From Nelumbo lutea (taxonomy: Eukaryota; Streptophyta; Magnoliopsida; Proteales; Nelumbonaceae), in NCBI GenBank assembly GCA_022828595.1, contig JAKGHH010000002.1, forward strand, positions 74,310,383 through 74,374,382: 64,000 nucleotides of DNA, given 5' to 3'. Positions within the stretch are counted from its first letter, which is position 1; each line of letters opens with the position of its first letter. This document shows positions 21,711 through 32,760 of this stretch, piece after piece. The notes beneath the pieces were generated by a model that did no database searches, was not told where the DNA came from, and was given only the letters and a program-made list of their open reading frames with translations. The translations under genes were made by a program, and so were the position numbers.

Positions 21711-22620
21711 CTTCTGGACCCTCTCTGCCTTTGGGCAGAAACCATGCAATAGGGAGAATCAGAATGCATACAAAGAAGCCATAAAAATCCTAAGATGAAG
21801 TAAATGAAAGAAAATTCTAAATAAAACCAGAGGCATTGCAAGACCCATAAGTAGATAACTAGAACAGCAAAAAGTAAGTAAAAATGCATATTGTATATTT
21901 TATAGATGAAAAGTAAGAAAAAATCTATCAATTTAACACGAAAAGCCCCAATTCACATGTTCAATAGCTCAAAAAGAAGTTCAAAACGCTGGGGAAAATG
22001 CAAAGCTACATCTCTTTCAATCAAGAAAACTTCAAAATTTGAAGCGTAATGTAAATAAAACCTGCAAAACCCAAAACCGGAAATAGAACATAGAAAAAAG
22101 ACCCAAGAAGAGCATAAGAAGGAAACGCGAAACCCACAGTTCGCATCTAATAAAAAAAAAAAAAAAAAAACCCATCATTCACAGAAAGTCAATGGCATCA
22201 GTAAATGAACAGGGAAAAAACAGAAATTTACCTACTTGATAAATTAAATGCAAAGAGCTGAAACAGAGATTCTACATTCATCTTATCCAAATAGGATGAG
22301 AAAAAGGAAAAGACCATGGATGACTATAGTAAAAAGAGTTTGACAGGGAAAAAAAGAAAAAAGAAAAAAACCAAGAGAGATGAAGAAAATCATCCTGCAT
22401 TTGAAGAAAACGAAACTAACGAAGCTACCTTAGAAACCCCGAAGAGCTTCAGATTCTTCTTCTTCCTGGAGGTCACAGAGTCAGAGACACAGCCAGTTGA
22501 AGGATCTGCTGCTCGTAAGTAAAAATGGAGAAGGAAAACGTCAACGATATCAGTGGTAATTATAGAAGGATCTGCTGCTCGTAATGCTGCGCACCCACTA
22601 TGAAGTATGAACAAAAACAC
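21711..22620 (-). promoter_or_regulatory. Upstream region of the GH3 gene
   Basis: Should contain the 5' UTR and promoter. No confident TATA box or UTR intron was fixed. AT-rich with an A-run at 22150-22168. A short purine-rich patch near 22330-22390 gives a lysine-rich shadow frame only. Confidence 0.4.
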
Positions 22621-22621
22621 T

Positions 22622-22676
22622 AGAGCCGAACATCGGGATCATCTTGCATTAGATGTTCCTGATGTGCGGCTGTAGT
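22622..22676. mobile_element. Hairpin element, family H (copy)
   Basis: GCCGAACATCGGGATCATCT and AGATGTTCCTGATGTGCGGC are 20-base imperfect inverted arms around TGCATT. A half copy with GCCGCACATCAGGAACAT lies at 24877-24894. Confidence 0.65.
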
Positions 22677-23120
22677 GTCTTATCCATACCACGCAGCAGA
22701 TTTAATTAAACCTTATTTAAATCTTAAAATAAGTTCACCTTTATCTAATCCTAACCGTTGATGACTGGGCCCATCCCCTTGATTCATGGTGGTAGTTGGA
22801 TTAGAATGAATGGTGAACCGAGGTATTCATCAACGGTTAGGATTGAGTGTTTAGGGTGGGTGCTTGGAAGTTGGAAGATGATAGAAGTCGGATGCCTTTT
22901 ATCATTTATAAATCCAAGATTAGGACATGAGATTTGAATTGCATGCACTTGACCGTTGGGTTCAAATTTTCATTAATGATTTGGAGAGGATGCCGTGTGG
23001 CTCGGATCCTGAGTCCTAACCCTATCTGGACAGGGTCGGGTTAGCGAAATCAGGTTCTGGGACAGCTTGGTTAAGCGTTGAAATGTTTGTATAGATGAAT
23101 AAGGATTAGCTGAACACAAT
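22677..23120. other. Unassigned intergenic stretch
   Basis: No coding seen. TCAACGGTTAGGATT occurs here (22829) and, inverted, at 22746-22760, a small inverted repeat. Confidence 0.5.
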
Positions 23121-23127
23121 AGCTGGG

Positions 23128-23240
23128 ACCTGTTCCTCACAGAACGCAATTCACATCAACATTAGAAACACATCCCACTGTGCGTTGGGAACATCTTTTA
23201 TGAATTGGAATGTGTTATGAAGTTGGTGTGAGGTGCAGAT
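23128..23240. mobile_element. Hairpin element, family H (copy with GGATCTG ends)
   Basis: Left end GGGACCTGTTCCTCACAGA and right end GGTGTGAGGTGCAGATCC are inverted. The core has CACTGTGCGTTGGGAACATC. Confidence 0.6.
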
Positions 23241-24345
23241 CCAAATTCATTCAAGGGGCTGTGGAATAACAAAAATGTCACTATGATTTTGTGGTATATT
23301 TGGAAAATCAGGAATAACAAAATGTCTGGGATGAGATGGTGAGATTGTGTGTTTTGTATTTTGGTTTTAGGGTAAGGTGGGCTAAGTCTTTCCCTATTTT
23401 TATCTTTCTATCTTTTGAGAATGGTTAACTAAGGTGGCCGCCCTTCCACTTGGAGTAAATTTAGGGGTTATATCTCTCTATATATGACCAATCAAAACCC
23501 GCCTGTGAGTTTTGATAAAATCTACTCTAAATCCTTAACAGTTTATGATATTGGTAGATTAGTCATAAAATTTTCCAATATCTTATCTTCCGGTATTATA
23601 GTCGAACCCTTTTCAAGAATTTTTATATATTAGCCTACTCCTTTGATTATTGATATGGTTAGAGCTAGGTATGTAGAGTTTAATTCCACTATGACCAGGA
23701 GGAGACCTCACCAACCAGTTGGATGGCACTTTGCAAAAAGAGCTTAAGCTTTGTCTTTAATGATCCTCAGTCGTGTGATTCAAGCAAAGTTATTATAGTG
23801 GAAGATGACATGAAGGTTAACTTTGATGCTTCTAGGAAAGTGGATGGTTGATGTGCAATTGGCGTGATAGCAAGAGATGATGGTGATGTTTGCAGTAACC
23901 AAAAATGTAAGCAAGTGTTCCCATTATGGTTTTTAAAACCGATCCGGTGACTGAACCGGTCAAGGGTCCAGTTATTAGGTCGAACGGTCTGACTGTTTGA
24001 ATCGAATGCTCGGCCCGTTCTAATAAGAAAATAAAAAAATTCAAAAAAATAAAAAACGGTCAAAACTGTTCGAACAGTTTGAATGATTAACCGCCCGATT
24101 CAACGGTTCGTCAACCAAAATCAACGATTTTGGAGGAAAATCCAGTTTTTGGGAAAAACGAAACCAATCATCTAACCAATTCCCAATTTTTCCGGTCCGG
24201 TCCAATTTTAAAAACCATGGTTCCCATCAATTTTGCAAAGGCTAGCGCTTGGGCAGCTCTTGGAAGCTTAATCACACCTGATTGTTACAAAATTTAGGAG
24301 AAATTGTATTATTATTAAAGATGATTCTAAGCTCATGATCTATTG
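23240..24345 (+). pseudogene. LINE 3' coding remnant, split by a MITE
   Basis: On + the order is MILWYIWKIRNNK (about 23270-23310), RARYVEFNS (23655-23690), then KVNFDAS, AIGVIARDDG (23813-23890) and, after the MITE at 23925-24219, ASAWAALGSL (24243-24272). This is the linker and RNase H-like end of plant L1-type polyproteins. Stops and shifts are frequent. Confidence 0.75.
23925..24219 (+). mobile_element. hAT-type MITE, family D (295 bp), inserted in the LINE remnant
   Basis: GTTCCCAT is duplicated exactly at 23917-23924 and 24220-24227. Termini TATGGTTTTTAAAACCG and TTTTAAAAACCATG are inverted. An 8-bp duplication indicates hAT. Removing it rejoins the LINE frame region. Confidence 0.9.
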
Positions 24346-24913
24346 GCTTAAAAGGCAGTGAACACCCCCATTAGGGCTCTAATCAGATCGGATTTAAAAG
24401 AATCCGAATTCGATCCAATTATTTAAAACTTGAAATTTAATTATTCCAAATGTTTAATTTATTGTTTTCTTACATGTTTTTAAAAATCAGATCGAATCAA
24501 ACAGTCGGACCAATTCACTCAAAAATCGGTCATGTCTCTAGGTCTGGTTTTGGACTCTAAAAATGTCCGACCAGGGTTCTGACTATTTGATTCAAGAATT
24601 GATGGTTAAAACGATTTTGTTTCTGGGTCGATTTTCAAAATCATAATTTCTTAAATTCATATTTATAGAAAAACTAATAATGCAATAGAGTGATTCACAG
24701 TTTTGGGTTGTAGTAGGTATTCACTAGGCCAGGTTTCAATCTTATAGCCTCTTTTTTCCTTTTTTTTTTTTCGTTCTTTACTAAAACTTTCGTTGAAGTC
24801 CTTGATCATATTGATAGGACAGTCTAACACAAAAATGCTCGGATATATTATCCACACCTATCAACAAAATACTACAGCCGCACATCAGGAACATTCTTAT
24901 ATTTGTATAATAT
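24346..24913. other. Degraded family D-like sequence, no gene
   Basis: Around 24380-24650 are fragments with ATCCGAATTCGATCC and TCGGACCAATTC reminiscent of family D interiors. No coding. Confidence 0.45.
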
Positions 24914-25026
24914 AATCAAGATTTTAAAAACCGACTCAGAAACAGAACCATTCTAGCTACCAGTTTCTGGGTCAGTGGTTTGATCGTCCGAATTGAACGG
25001 TTCGAACGATTTGCTATTAGGGCTTA

Positions 25027-25172
25027 TGAGATTTGAGAAAGGAGAGAAAGTGATGTTGTCGATTGAGAAAGAAAAAAAAATAAAGAAAGAAAGGAGAGGA
25101 AAAAAGAAAAAAAGAGAAAGGAAATGAAGGAAGGAAGGAGGGAAGGAGGGAAGAAGAAGGAAGAGGAGGGTG
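25027..25172. repeat. Purine-strand tract, about 145 bp
   Basis: The + strand is almost all A and G with few interruptions, including GAAAG, GGAAGG and GAGGAGGG blocks; mirror-like parts could form triplex DNA. Confidence 0.8.
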
Positions 25173-25249
25173 GTTTAATGCTCACCAGTGATGATAATGG
25201 CGACGGCGATGGTGACAATGAAGTGACAGCAACAGACTCTAAGTTCTCA

Positions 25250-25274
25250 GATCTTCTTCTTCTTCTTCTTCTTC

Positions 25275-25309
<35 letters not shown>
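25250..25309. repeat. Compound (TTC)n(TTA)n microsatellite
   Basis: About eight TTC/TCT units followed by about eleven TTA/ATT units. Confidence 0.95.
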
Positions 25310-25310
<1 letters not shown>

Positions 25311-25585
25311 TCTTTTCTTCTTCTTCCTTAGATTTGAGACAAAAATTCTCTCCTACAACTTTATACTGTGAACCACTGTTCGGGTCAAATGGAACCGACC
25401 ATCCAGGTCGGTCTGGGCTGAACGGTTTTTGACCCAAGAATGGGTTAGGGGTGAAACAGAACCGGTTGTTTGTTCGGTTTCTGGGCTGAACGGTCCGACC
25501 GTTCGGGTCAACAATGGTTCAAAAACACTAATTATAATTAATTATAGAACATATTATTAGCAGCTATACAATTAACAGATCCTTA

Positions 25586-25699
25586 GGTTTAGTTTGGAAA
25601 GTGTATAAGTACAAATATGTACAATACAGATACATACAAAATAATATAAAATATAAGGTTTTACACTCATTTATAGTTGTACTTCTTCCAAACTGAGCC
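25586..25699 (+). mobile_element. Tourist-like MITE, family B (114 bp)
   Basis: Termini GGTTTAGTTTGGAAAG and CTTCCAAACTGAGCC, flanked by TTA at 25583-25585 and 25700-25702. Confidence 0.88.
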
Positions 25700-26056
25700 T
25701 TAGTTCCAAATCATAGAGTGGAAGCATGAATTAGTTACAACTCTATGGGTTTCTTCAACACTAGCTTATCCAAAAATAATTTTTATGTATAATGTATATA
25801 TTGGTAGATAGAGAGATGGCTAATAGATGGTGTGTGTGTATATACTGGTACATATATATATCAAATTCAGATGTTCTCAATGTGCGGTAGAGTCCCATGT
25901 TTTTATGGTGCGTGTATGTTTTTGTATCCCTGTTTTTTCACCAAAAATGTATGGGCTCCTCCCCCTCCCAAATGGGTATAGGCTCCCATTGCTACAAATA
26001 CAAAGATACAATGCAGGCTATTAGCATCAAGCAACAAAAAAGATGAAACACTTTAA

Positions 26057-26324
26057 GGGTCTGTTTGGTTTGCAGTCAGAATCGGAATTGAAATCCTTTG
26101 CAATTGGAATGGTCTATTCCCATAGTCTTCTTCGCTCAGATAGGAATGGAAATGAGAATTGAAATCAGTAGGACTGGAATTTCATTCCCAAGGGAGGGGT
26201 AGGGAATGGGCATTCCCTCAAATAGGGGAATACTATTCCAACAGGAATGAAAATGAGATTTCAATTCTATCCACCCATTCTGATTCCGATTCCAGACCCC
26301 TATTCCGACGAGCCAAATGGGACC
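26057..26324 (+). mobile_element. Tourist-like MITE, family A (268 bp)
   Basis: Termini GGGTCTGTTTGGTTTGCAG and GAGCCAAATGGGACC, flanked by TAA at 26054-26056 and 26325-26327. Interior GGAAT/ATTCC blocks match 10042-10332. Confidence 0.9.
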
Positions 26325-26650
26325 TAAAATTTCTTTTATGCAGTATGAAATTACAAATACTAAGAAAGAAATAAAACAGAGCAAATACTTGCAAAATAAC
26401 ACATAAAGCCTGCCCTCCTTTGTGCAAGCTGAATGTCCTTACCACTGTTTGCGTGTATGGCATAAAGGTTGGTTTCTTCAAATAAATGAAATAACCCAAC
26501 CAAATAGGTTTCATCAGCTTCCTCAAAGCAGCAACTAATGTCCCTAAGCATTAGCAGCCTTGGTTGCTTTCCTTAGGGCTTTGCTTCTAGGATTTCCTTG
26601 TGAAAGAATTATAGGGTTTCTTTTGGGTGATTGCGAGGGGTTTGGTTCGT

Positions 26651-26790
26651 CTGGATCTGGTCCCAACATGGTTTCCAATAACCGGTCCAACGACCATTGC
26701 AACTGTATATTAAGAACATCTTTTCATGGAAGACGAGGGAGATGTTCCCAGTACATGGCTGCAATAGCTGTTGGGACTAGATCCAAACTC
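26651..26790. mobile_element. Hairpin element, family H (complete copy)
   Basis: Ends GGATCTGGTCCCAAC and GTTGGGACTAGATCC are inverted. The core pairs TATTAAGAACATCT with GGGAGATGTTCCCAGTA. Confidence 0.75.
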
Positions 26791-26885
26791 AATTTGAGAG
26801 AACAAAAATAGAAAACACATCGGAAGCAAAAGCAAAGTGAGGGGTTCAAGTTACCCGTTGAAGACGTCTTGATGTTCCATTTCAC

Positions 26886-27178
26886 AGAATTTGCTTTTTG
26901 CACTGTACATATCTGTATTTGTACTCTTTTCAAATTAAGCTAGAGTGTAAATACAAATTTGTTTCTTGTACTGTACATATTTGTATTTATACTCTTCCAA
27001 ACGAAGAATGAAAATACAAATTTGTTTCTTGCACTGTACATATTTGTATTTGTACTCTTTTCAAACTAAGCTAGAGTGTAAATACAAATATGCATGGTGC
27101 AAATATAATGTTTAGAAATACCATGTATGGTATTGCAATGTACTTACTGTACGTGTATTCTTCACACTGAGCCTTGTA
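26886..27178. repeat. Array of family B MITE arms
   Basis: TGTACATAT(T/C)TGTATTTGTACTC-type arms occur three times at roughly 60-75 bp intervals (26905, 26970, 27040), each followed by TTCAAA-TAAGCTAGAG or TTCCAAACGAAG, and the block closes with CTTCACACTGAGCCTT. Confidence 0.75.
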
Positions 27179-27271
27179 ATTTTAAATAATAAATAAATAA
27201 ATAGCTAACAAAACGTTTCATCTTTTTTTCAATATTTTTAATACAACACACTAATAACTTTTGAGGTAGAT

Positions 27272-27347
27272 GACAGGACTCGAATTGCATTTCTGCTGGG
27301 ATTATCGAGCTAATGTACCAATTGAGCCACCATTCAGTTGGGTTCAT
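27272..27347 (-). mobile_element. tRNA-like sequence, possible SINE head or tRNA pseudogene
   Basis: On minus TGGCTCAATTGG fits a pol III A box and AATTCGAGTCC fits a B box, about 40 bases apart. The acceptor and D stems do not fold well, so a working tRNA is unlikely. Confidence 0.45.
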
Positions 27348-27380
27348 TTATTCTATCAAATTTGCACACATTGTATAATT

Positions 27381-27660
27381 CAAGATTTTTAAAATCGAAC
27401 CAGACAATGAACTGGTCAGGGGTCTATTTTTCGGGGTGAACGGTTCAACCATTCAAACCGAGCAGACGGCCTGTTCTAACAAAAGAAATAAAAAATGGCC
27501 AAACCATTAGACGGTTTGATCGCCCGGGTCAGTGATTTGCTGACCAAATCAATGGTTTTTGGTGAAATAACAATTTTAGAGTAAAACGGACTGACCGATT
27601 CCCAGTTTTCCGATCCGATGGTCTGATCCGGTCCGGTTTTGAAAACCACGGTATAATTAG
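27381..27660 (+). mobile_element. hAT-type MITE, family D (280 bp)
   Basis: GTATAATT is duplicated at 27373-27380 and 27661-27668. Ends CAAGATTTTTAAAATCG and GTTTTGAAAACCACG are inverted. Interior matches 23925-24219 and 43105-43375. Confidence 0.9.
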
Positions 27661-27668
27661 ATGAGCAT

Positions 27669-28315
27669 TGTAACATTGTATTTGTAGCAAACCCATTTGT
27701 CGTATTAGGTGATATATTTTGAAACTGATTAAAGTACTCTCTTTTATAAACATTAAACACAGTTTTATCATATCTAACTCTTGTTTTACTTCAATTTTTT
27801 CACTTTTGTCACTTTTTCATTCATGCGGCAGAAAATTGAAAATTTTTAAATGTTATTTGAGCATCTTTTGCCACTAAGATTAGGGAAGCAAATTTGAAGG
27901 ATTTACAATGTATCAAGCCCAAGCTTTCGGGCCAGGTCCATTCAAATTTTAAGAAATTGTTAAGGGAAGTCTGCCCAAATCGCAGATACAAAGGTGGAAG
28001 AAGTAGATTAACCCTAAACTATGAGAGTGATCAAGTGAATAGGCAAAACTGAGGTGAGGTATCAGCATTTGACAACACCCCAGGAGAGGTGTAAGTATTC
28101 TACCCTAAATAAAAAGATACATATTTTAAAGGACTAGATCACTCCTGTATTTCAACTACATTTTTCCCTGTCCTTTCACTAGGGATGTATCTAATTATCA
28201 AAAATAAATTGTATCCAAATCAGACTCGAAATCATATTTCGATTCCATATTTCCATAATTTTTAAAACTAAAAAGATCCTAAGCTTTTGGAGGGAAGTGT
28301 TTGGCCTTATATATA
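27669..28315. other. Intergenic, nothing recognised
   Basis: No coding motif or repeat structure recognised. Confidence 0.5.
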
Positions 28316-29148
28316 TACTAGTGAGACCCGTGCAGTGCACGAGCTTTGTTAAAAGAACTTGAGGCAAAAGGAGTTAGGGGTGCAGCTTGGGTAGGCCTAA
28401 CCCAAGCCCAACCCAACTCAACCAAAGATTTTGCATAGGTTGGGCTTAGGTCAAAAAACTCAATCCTAACCTAAATTCAAGTTGGGCTTGGGTTGAGGCC
28501 TTGGGTTCAATCAATTTGAGTTCGCCCAACATTTTGTGATATACATATCTACATATTATCAATATATTCTACCTAGAAATTGGGTTATAAAGCTCAATAC
28601 ATCCAATCCTAAGCCCAAATCAAGATATTGGTTAAAGCTCGAGTTAGGCCTACATTGGTAAGAGAAAAATTACTGATGATTTTTAATAATTATTGATAAT
28701 TTACTAATATATAACAAACGTAGAATAACAATAATTAATAATAATTTAACAACCTAGGCCCGAGTACCAACTTAATCCTAGCCTAGGCTTAACCTAACAT
28801 CTTGAACTGGACTTGGGCTTGGGCATATTGAGCTTTATAACCCAATTTCCAGGTAAAACATATTGATAATATGTAAATATGCATATCAAAAAATGTTGGC
28901 ACAAGTTCAAATTGGGTTGGATCAAGCTTAAATTATCAGATCCCTCAACCCAAACCAAACTTGAGTTTAGGTTAGCACTAAGTTTTTTGGCCTAAACCCA
29001 GCTTGAAGTTCAAAAACTCAAGCCAAACTTTGTGCAAAAGCTTGGGTTGAACTGGGTTGGGCTCGAGTTAGGCCCACCCAATCCAAGGCACACCCCTAGC
29101 TCCTTTTGCCTCAAATTCCTTTAATGAAACTTGTGAGTCCCCCTAGTA
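28316..29148. mobile_element. Foldback-like element, 833 bp, long inverted arms
   Basis: The ends are TACTAG and CTAGTA. The arms carry matching blocks inward: GAGGCAAAAGGAG(T/C)TAGGGGTG, GGCCTAAC-C-AGCCCAACCCA, GTTGGGCTTGG, and later CTAGAAATTGGGTTATAAAGC opposite GCTTTATAACCCAATTTCCAG. Arms are about 350 bp with a short AT-rich centre near 28650-28740. No coding. Related GGGCTTGGG patches lie at 19180-19360, 20820-20960 and 40740-40980. Confidence 0.78.
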
Positions 29149-29946
29149 ATTAATAGCACCAATTTTAATTTATAGTTACTAATAATAATATTAATTACTA
29201 AGAATATTAATATTTTATGGTATTTTTAAACTATTCACAAAAATAGTTAATTATTTTTAAATTTTATAATTAATATTTAAAAATTATTAATAAATTTATA
29301 ATTATAGTTAATAATTCTTAAATATGAATTAATAAATTTTATAATTATTAATTTATAAAAATATTACTACTATTAATGGTAATAATAGTTAATTTAATAA
29401 TCAATTTAATTATTCATGAAATATGTATTAATTTATTAATTTTAATATTAATAAAATAATTAATTGTTATTGGTAATTAATTAATTTAGTGGTAATATAT
29501 CACTAATTAATTAATCATGAATTATTATTATATCACTAATATAATTAATAAAATAGTAATATATTTTGGCATTAACTTTTGACAATTTTTAATAAATCGT
29601 GGATATAACTAATAGATTTTAAGTGAATTTTGGTATATTTCAATTAGTCCTAAAAAGAATTAATTAATTTTGCTAAACTATTAGTAAATTATCGATAATA
29701 TTAGTAATTAATCCCAAAAATATTACTAAAATGAAAATTATTAATTATTAAAAATAGTAATATTGTTTGGGAATTTTTAATTAATCACGAAAATAGTTAA
29801 TTTATTTTGGTATGAGTTATAATAAAAGAAAACAAAATTATTAACCATAAGCAATAGTTAATATGCCATTCACAGTAAATAGGTTAGATTAATGAAACCA
29901 AACCATACCCGATCCAATAAACCACATCACTTTAGTTAAATGGATT

Positions 29947-29948
<2 letters not shown>
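29149..29948. other. Extremely AT-rich block
   Basis: Nearly pure A/T with repeated TTAATTAAT-, AATTATTAAT- and ATTACTAA-type words; many small palindromes. No gene. Confidence 0.8.

Positions 29949-29997
<49 letters not shown>
29949..29997. repeat. (AG)n microsatellite
   Basis: About 24 uninterrupted AG units. Confidence 0.98.
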
Positions 29998-29999
<2 letters not shown>

Positions 30000-30249
30000 A
30001 ACCTCCTTAAGATTACTCCTAAAGACTAAAACATCTCTTCTTTTTTCAAAGATGGACTAAGGCTTGCATTCTTTATTTTAAGAACCTATTTCCTTTTAGC
30101 AATTAAAAACTTAGTGTTCATAGAGACATTTTAACTACAAGAAAGAGTCCCAAAGGCAAATCCTTGACTCTATTTCTCTGTGTAGCTTTATCTGGATAAG
30201 ATGCATGTGGAATACATCTTGAGAGGATGTTGGATCAAAACAAAAACAA

Positions 30250-30600
30250 GAACATCGAATTCAAAGGCTAGAGTTGGTTTAGCAACTCATCCTCCATCTA
30301 GGGTTTTCCCAATTTCATTATAGCTAATGATCTCAAAAACCCTTCAAATGGGTTTTTAGATGAAGATACATGCATTGTGGATGCAAAGGTTACCATCCTT
30401 GGAATCGCTGACTAGCTCTGAGATTATGGTGGTTTCAGATATCTCAAAAGACTGCTATTAATTTAGCAATCACCACCAAGCATGAGTTACCATCCTTGGA
30501 GCACCCTTCAAATAGCGTAGAACTCTAACAATACCTTCCCAATAGATTGTCCTTGGGTTCTGCATGAATTGGCTCAATAATCCAACACTGAAGGAAATGC
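30250..30600 (-). pseudogene. Copia RNase H end, heavily decayed
   Basis: DLAFPSV and RYLK-like fragments on minus continue the order after RT, with several stops. Limits uncertain. Confidence 0.5.
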
Positions 30601-31670
30601 CAGGTCTTGTAATGGTTAAATAAATCAGTTTTCCAACTACTCTCTCGTATTGTCCAAATCAGCCAGGGACTCCCCCTCACTATCAAACATCTTCACATTC
30701 AGATCTATAGGGGTATCCACTAGCTTTGCCCCTAAAAGACCAATTACTTCCATAGGTCAAGCACATACTTCTTTGTGTGAGAGAGATTCCCCACTTTGAC
30801 CATGCAACTTCTATGCCCAAAAAATATTTCAAGTGCCCCAAATCCTTAGTCTAGAACTAGTTTTGTAAGAACTGTTTGAGCCTTTCAATGCCATGCTCAT
30901 CACTTATGATAATGATGCCATCAAAATAGACTACCAACACAATCTTCCCAGAGGTAGTATCTCTATTGAACTCTGAATGATTAATCCTACATTATGTCAT
31001 CCCAAATTGTTGTACTACACTATTGAATCTCCCAAACTAGTCTCTCGAAAATTGCTTCAACCCAAACTTGCTTTCTTCAACCAAGACACCTTACCTTCCC
31101 CTCCCCCCGAGCAACATACCCTGGAGGTTGCTCCATATACACCTCCTCCTCTAGGTCACCATGAAGAAATGCATTTTTAATATCCAACTGGAACAACGAC
31201 CAAACAAAGTGTGCAGCTAGGGAAATAAGCAACTGGACCAAACCCATTTTAGCTACAGGTGAAAAGGTATCGGTATAATTAACACCATAGGTTTGTGTAT
31301 ACCCTTTGGCTACTAAGAGTGTTTTATATCTCTCTACACTAGCATCAACAAGATGCTTAACATTGTAAATCCACCAACAACCAATTGCTTTCTTTCCTAG
31401 AGGCAAAGGAGTAAGGTCCCAAGTATGATTAGATTGAAGAGCATGAAATTCCTCATCCATCGCCCTTTTCCATTCCAGAGAGAGAAGAGCATCTTGAATA
31501 GATCTTGGAACAAACATAGACGATAGAAGGGATACAAAATTCCGATAGGATGGAGATAAATGGGCAAAAGAAACATAACGAGATATAGAATGTTCATTAC
31601 AATCATGCTTACCTTTGCGAAGCGCAATGGGAAGATCAAAATGAAATGGATCCGTCGATGAAGGAGCCAC
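30600..31670 (-). pseudogene. Copia reverse transcriptase with altered active site
   Basis: The frame from 31670 carries WKRAMDEEFHALQSNHTWDL, KGYTQTYGVNYTDTFSPVAK and QLDIKNAFLHGDLEEEVYME, the RVT_2 domain. The first catalytic Asp (LDIKNAF) is present. After a stop at 31077 decayed sequence continues with FGRFNS, and the YVDD box reads YFDG (30928-30917), which would abolish polymerase activity. Downstream TKDLGHLKYFLGIEVA is readable. Confidence 0.9.
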
Positions 31671-31687
31671 TGATGGCGAAGATGGAG

Positions 31688-32307
31688 CTAGAGAATGCTA
31701 AAACATAATACCACGAGGGCCATGAGCATACACTCGATGGATCGGTGGTCACATTGACTCTTGACTAAAAGAATAGGCACAAACACCTTCTCCATTGGTA
31801 AGGGAAGAGGAGGTGGGGATTGAGTATCAAGAGAAGTAGGTTTAGTTAAGGAAAAAAAAGGAACATTTTCAAAGAATGTCACATTTAGAATAACAAAGGA
31901 GCACATGAGGGAAGGACTGCAACATTTATATCCTATCTGGGTCCGATAGTATCCTAAAAAGATACATTTAAGAGCACGAGTGTCCAACTTATCTAACATC
32001 TGGCCCAAGTGATGAACAAAACAAACACAACCAAAGACATGTAGAGGCAAAGGGAATGGAGATTGAGAAGGAAAGGCAATACATAAAGAAGGGGAGCCAC
32101 TTAACACGGAAGATGACATGCGATTAATCTGAAAGCAAGAAGTAAGAATAGCAATACTCCAACGTTTTTTTTTAGAACTGACATTTGAATCAAAAGTGCC
32201 TGAATAGTGTCAAGTAAATGACTATTATTCTGCTCAACTACTCCATTTTGTTGTGGAGTGGAAGAACATGATGATTGATGTATTATGCCATGAGATTCAA
32301 AAAACAT
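31688..32307 (-). pseudogene. Copia integrase core and C-terminal part
   Basis: HGIIHQSSCSSTPQQNGVVE (from about 32292) is the glutamate-containing end of the core; NSHLLDTI follows. A frame change leads to HVFGCVCFVHHLGQMLDKLD and KCIFLGYYRTQIGYKC. The first catalytic aspartates are in a decayed stretch near 32330-32500. Confidence 0.85.
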
Positions 32308-32508
32308 ACAAAATGGGAGTTGGAAATATTCTTTTGCATTGTTAGATCAAAAGTGTTTAATGGAAATACCAAATTGATTCTTAATTTCTGCATAAAATGA
32401 TAGAAATATATCAAACACCTCTGTACGAGATTTCATTAAAAAAAATCTAAGTAATTCTTGAAAAATCATCAACAAAAGGAAATAAAATATTTAAAACCAT
32501 TATAAGAT

Positions 32509-32760
32509 TTAACTGGACAAGGACCCCAAACATCTAATGAACAAGTTCAAAAGGACTTGAGACTCTAATAGGTTCCCTTGGAAGAAAAGAGACACGATGA
32601 TGTTTACTAAGCTTACAAATTTCACATTGTAATTCACAAATAGACATGACCTCTGGAACAAGACTCTTGAGAGCTGGAAGAGAAGGGTGACCCATCCGAT
32701 AATGCCATTGCAACTATGTAATAGAGGAATGAAGAGTTGTTTGTGACCCACCACCATCAA
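32509..32760 (-). pseudogene. Copia GAG-pre-integrase segment
   Basis: On minus, QWHYRMGHPSLPALKSLVPE, CEICKLSKHHRVSF and a final SSPFELVH give the HHCC-type region before the integrase core. One stop separates the parts. Confidence 0.82.

Larger units (their letters stand above)
24914..25535 (+). repeat. Family D-like copy expanded by a low-complexity insertion
   Basis: The left part (24914-25020) begins AAGATTTTAAAAACCGACTC; the right part (25370-25535) has GGTCCGACCGTTCGGGTC. Between them are a purine-only-like stretch and microsatellites. Long frames here are low-complexity artefacts. Confidence 0.6.

Noticed and set aside
21711..21749. Use of the in-frame ATG at 21749 as GH3 start
   Set aside because: It would put 13 residues, several of them charged or polar (HGFCPKAERVQK), ahead of an otherwise normal signal peptide; the ATG at 21710 gives the expected N-terminus.
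21695..21931. Minus-strand hydrophobic frame upstream of the GH3 start
   Set aside because: It is in AT-rich 5' DNA and overlaps the GH3 start in another frame; no conserved motif.
25024..25437. Long frames on both strands with poly-I and poly-R/poly-E runs
   Set aside because: They are translations of purine tracts and TTC/TTA microsatellites.
27272..27347. Functional tRNA gene
   Set aside because: A and B boxes are recognisable, but acceptor and D stems do not pair and no clear anticodon loop forms; kept only as tRNA-like sequence.
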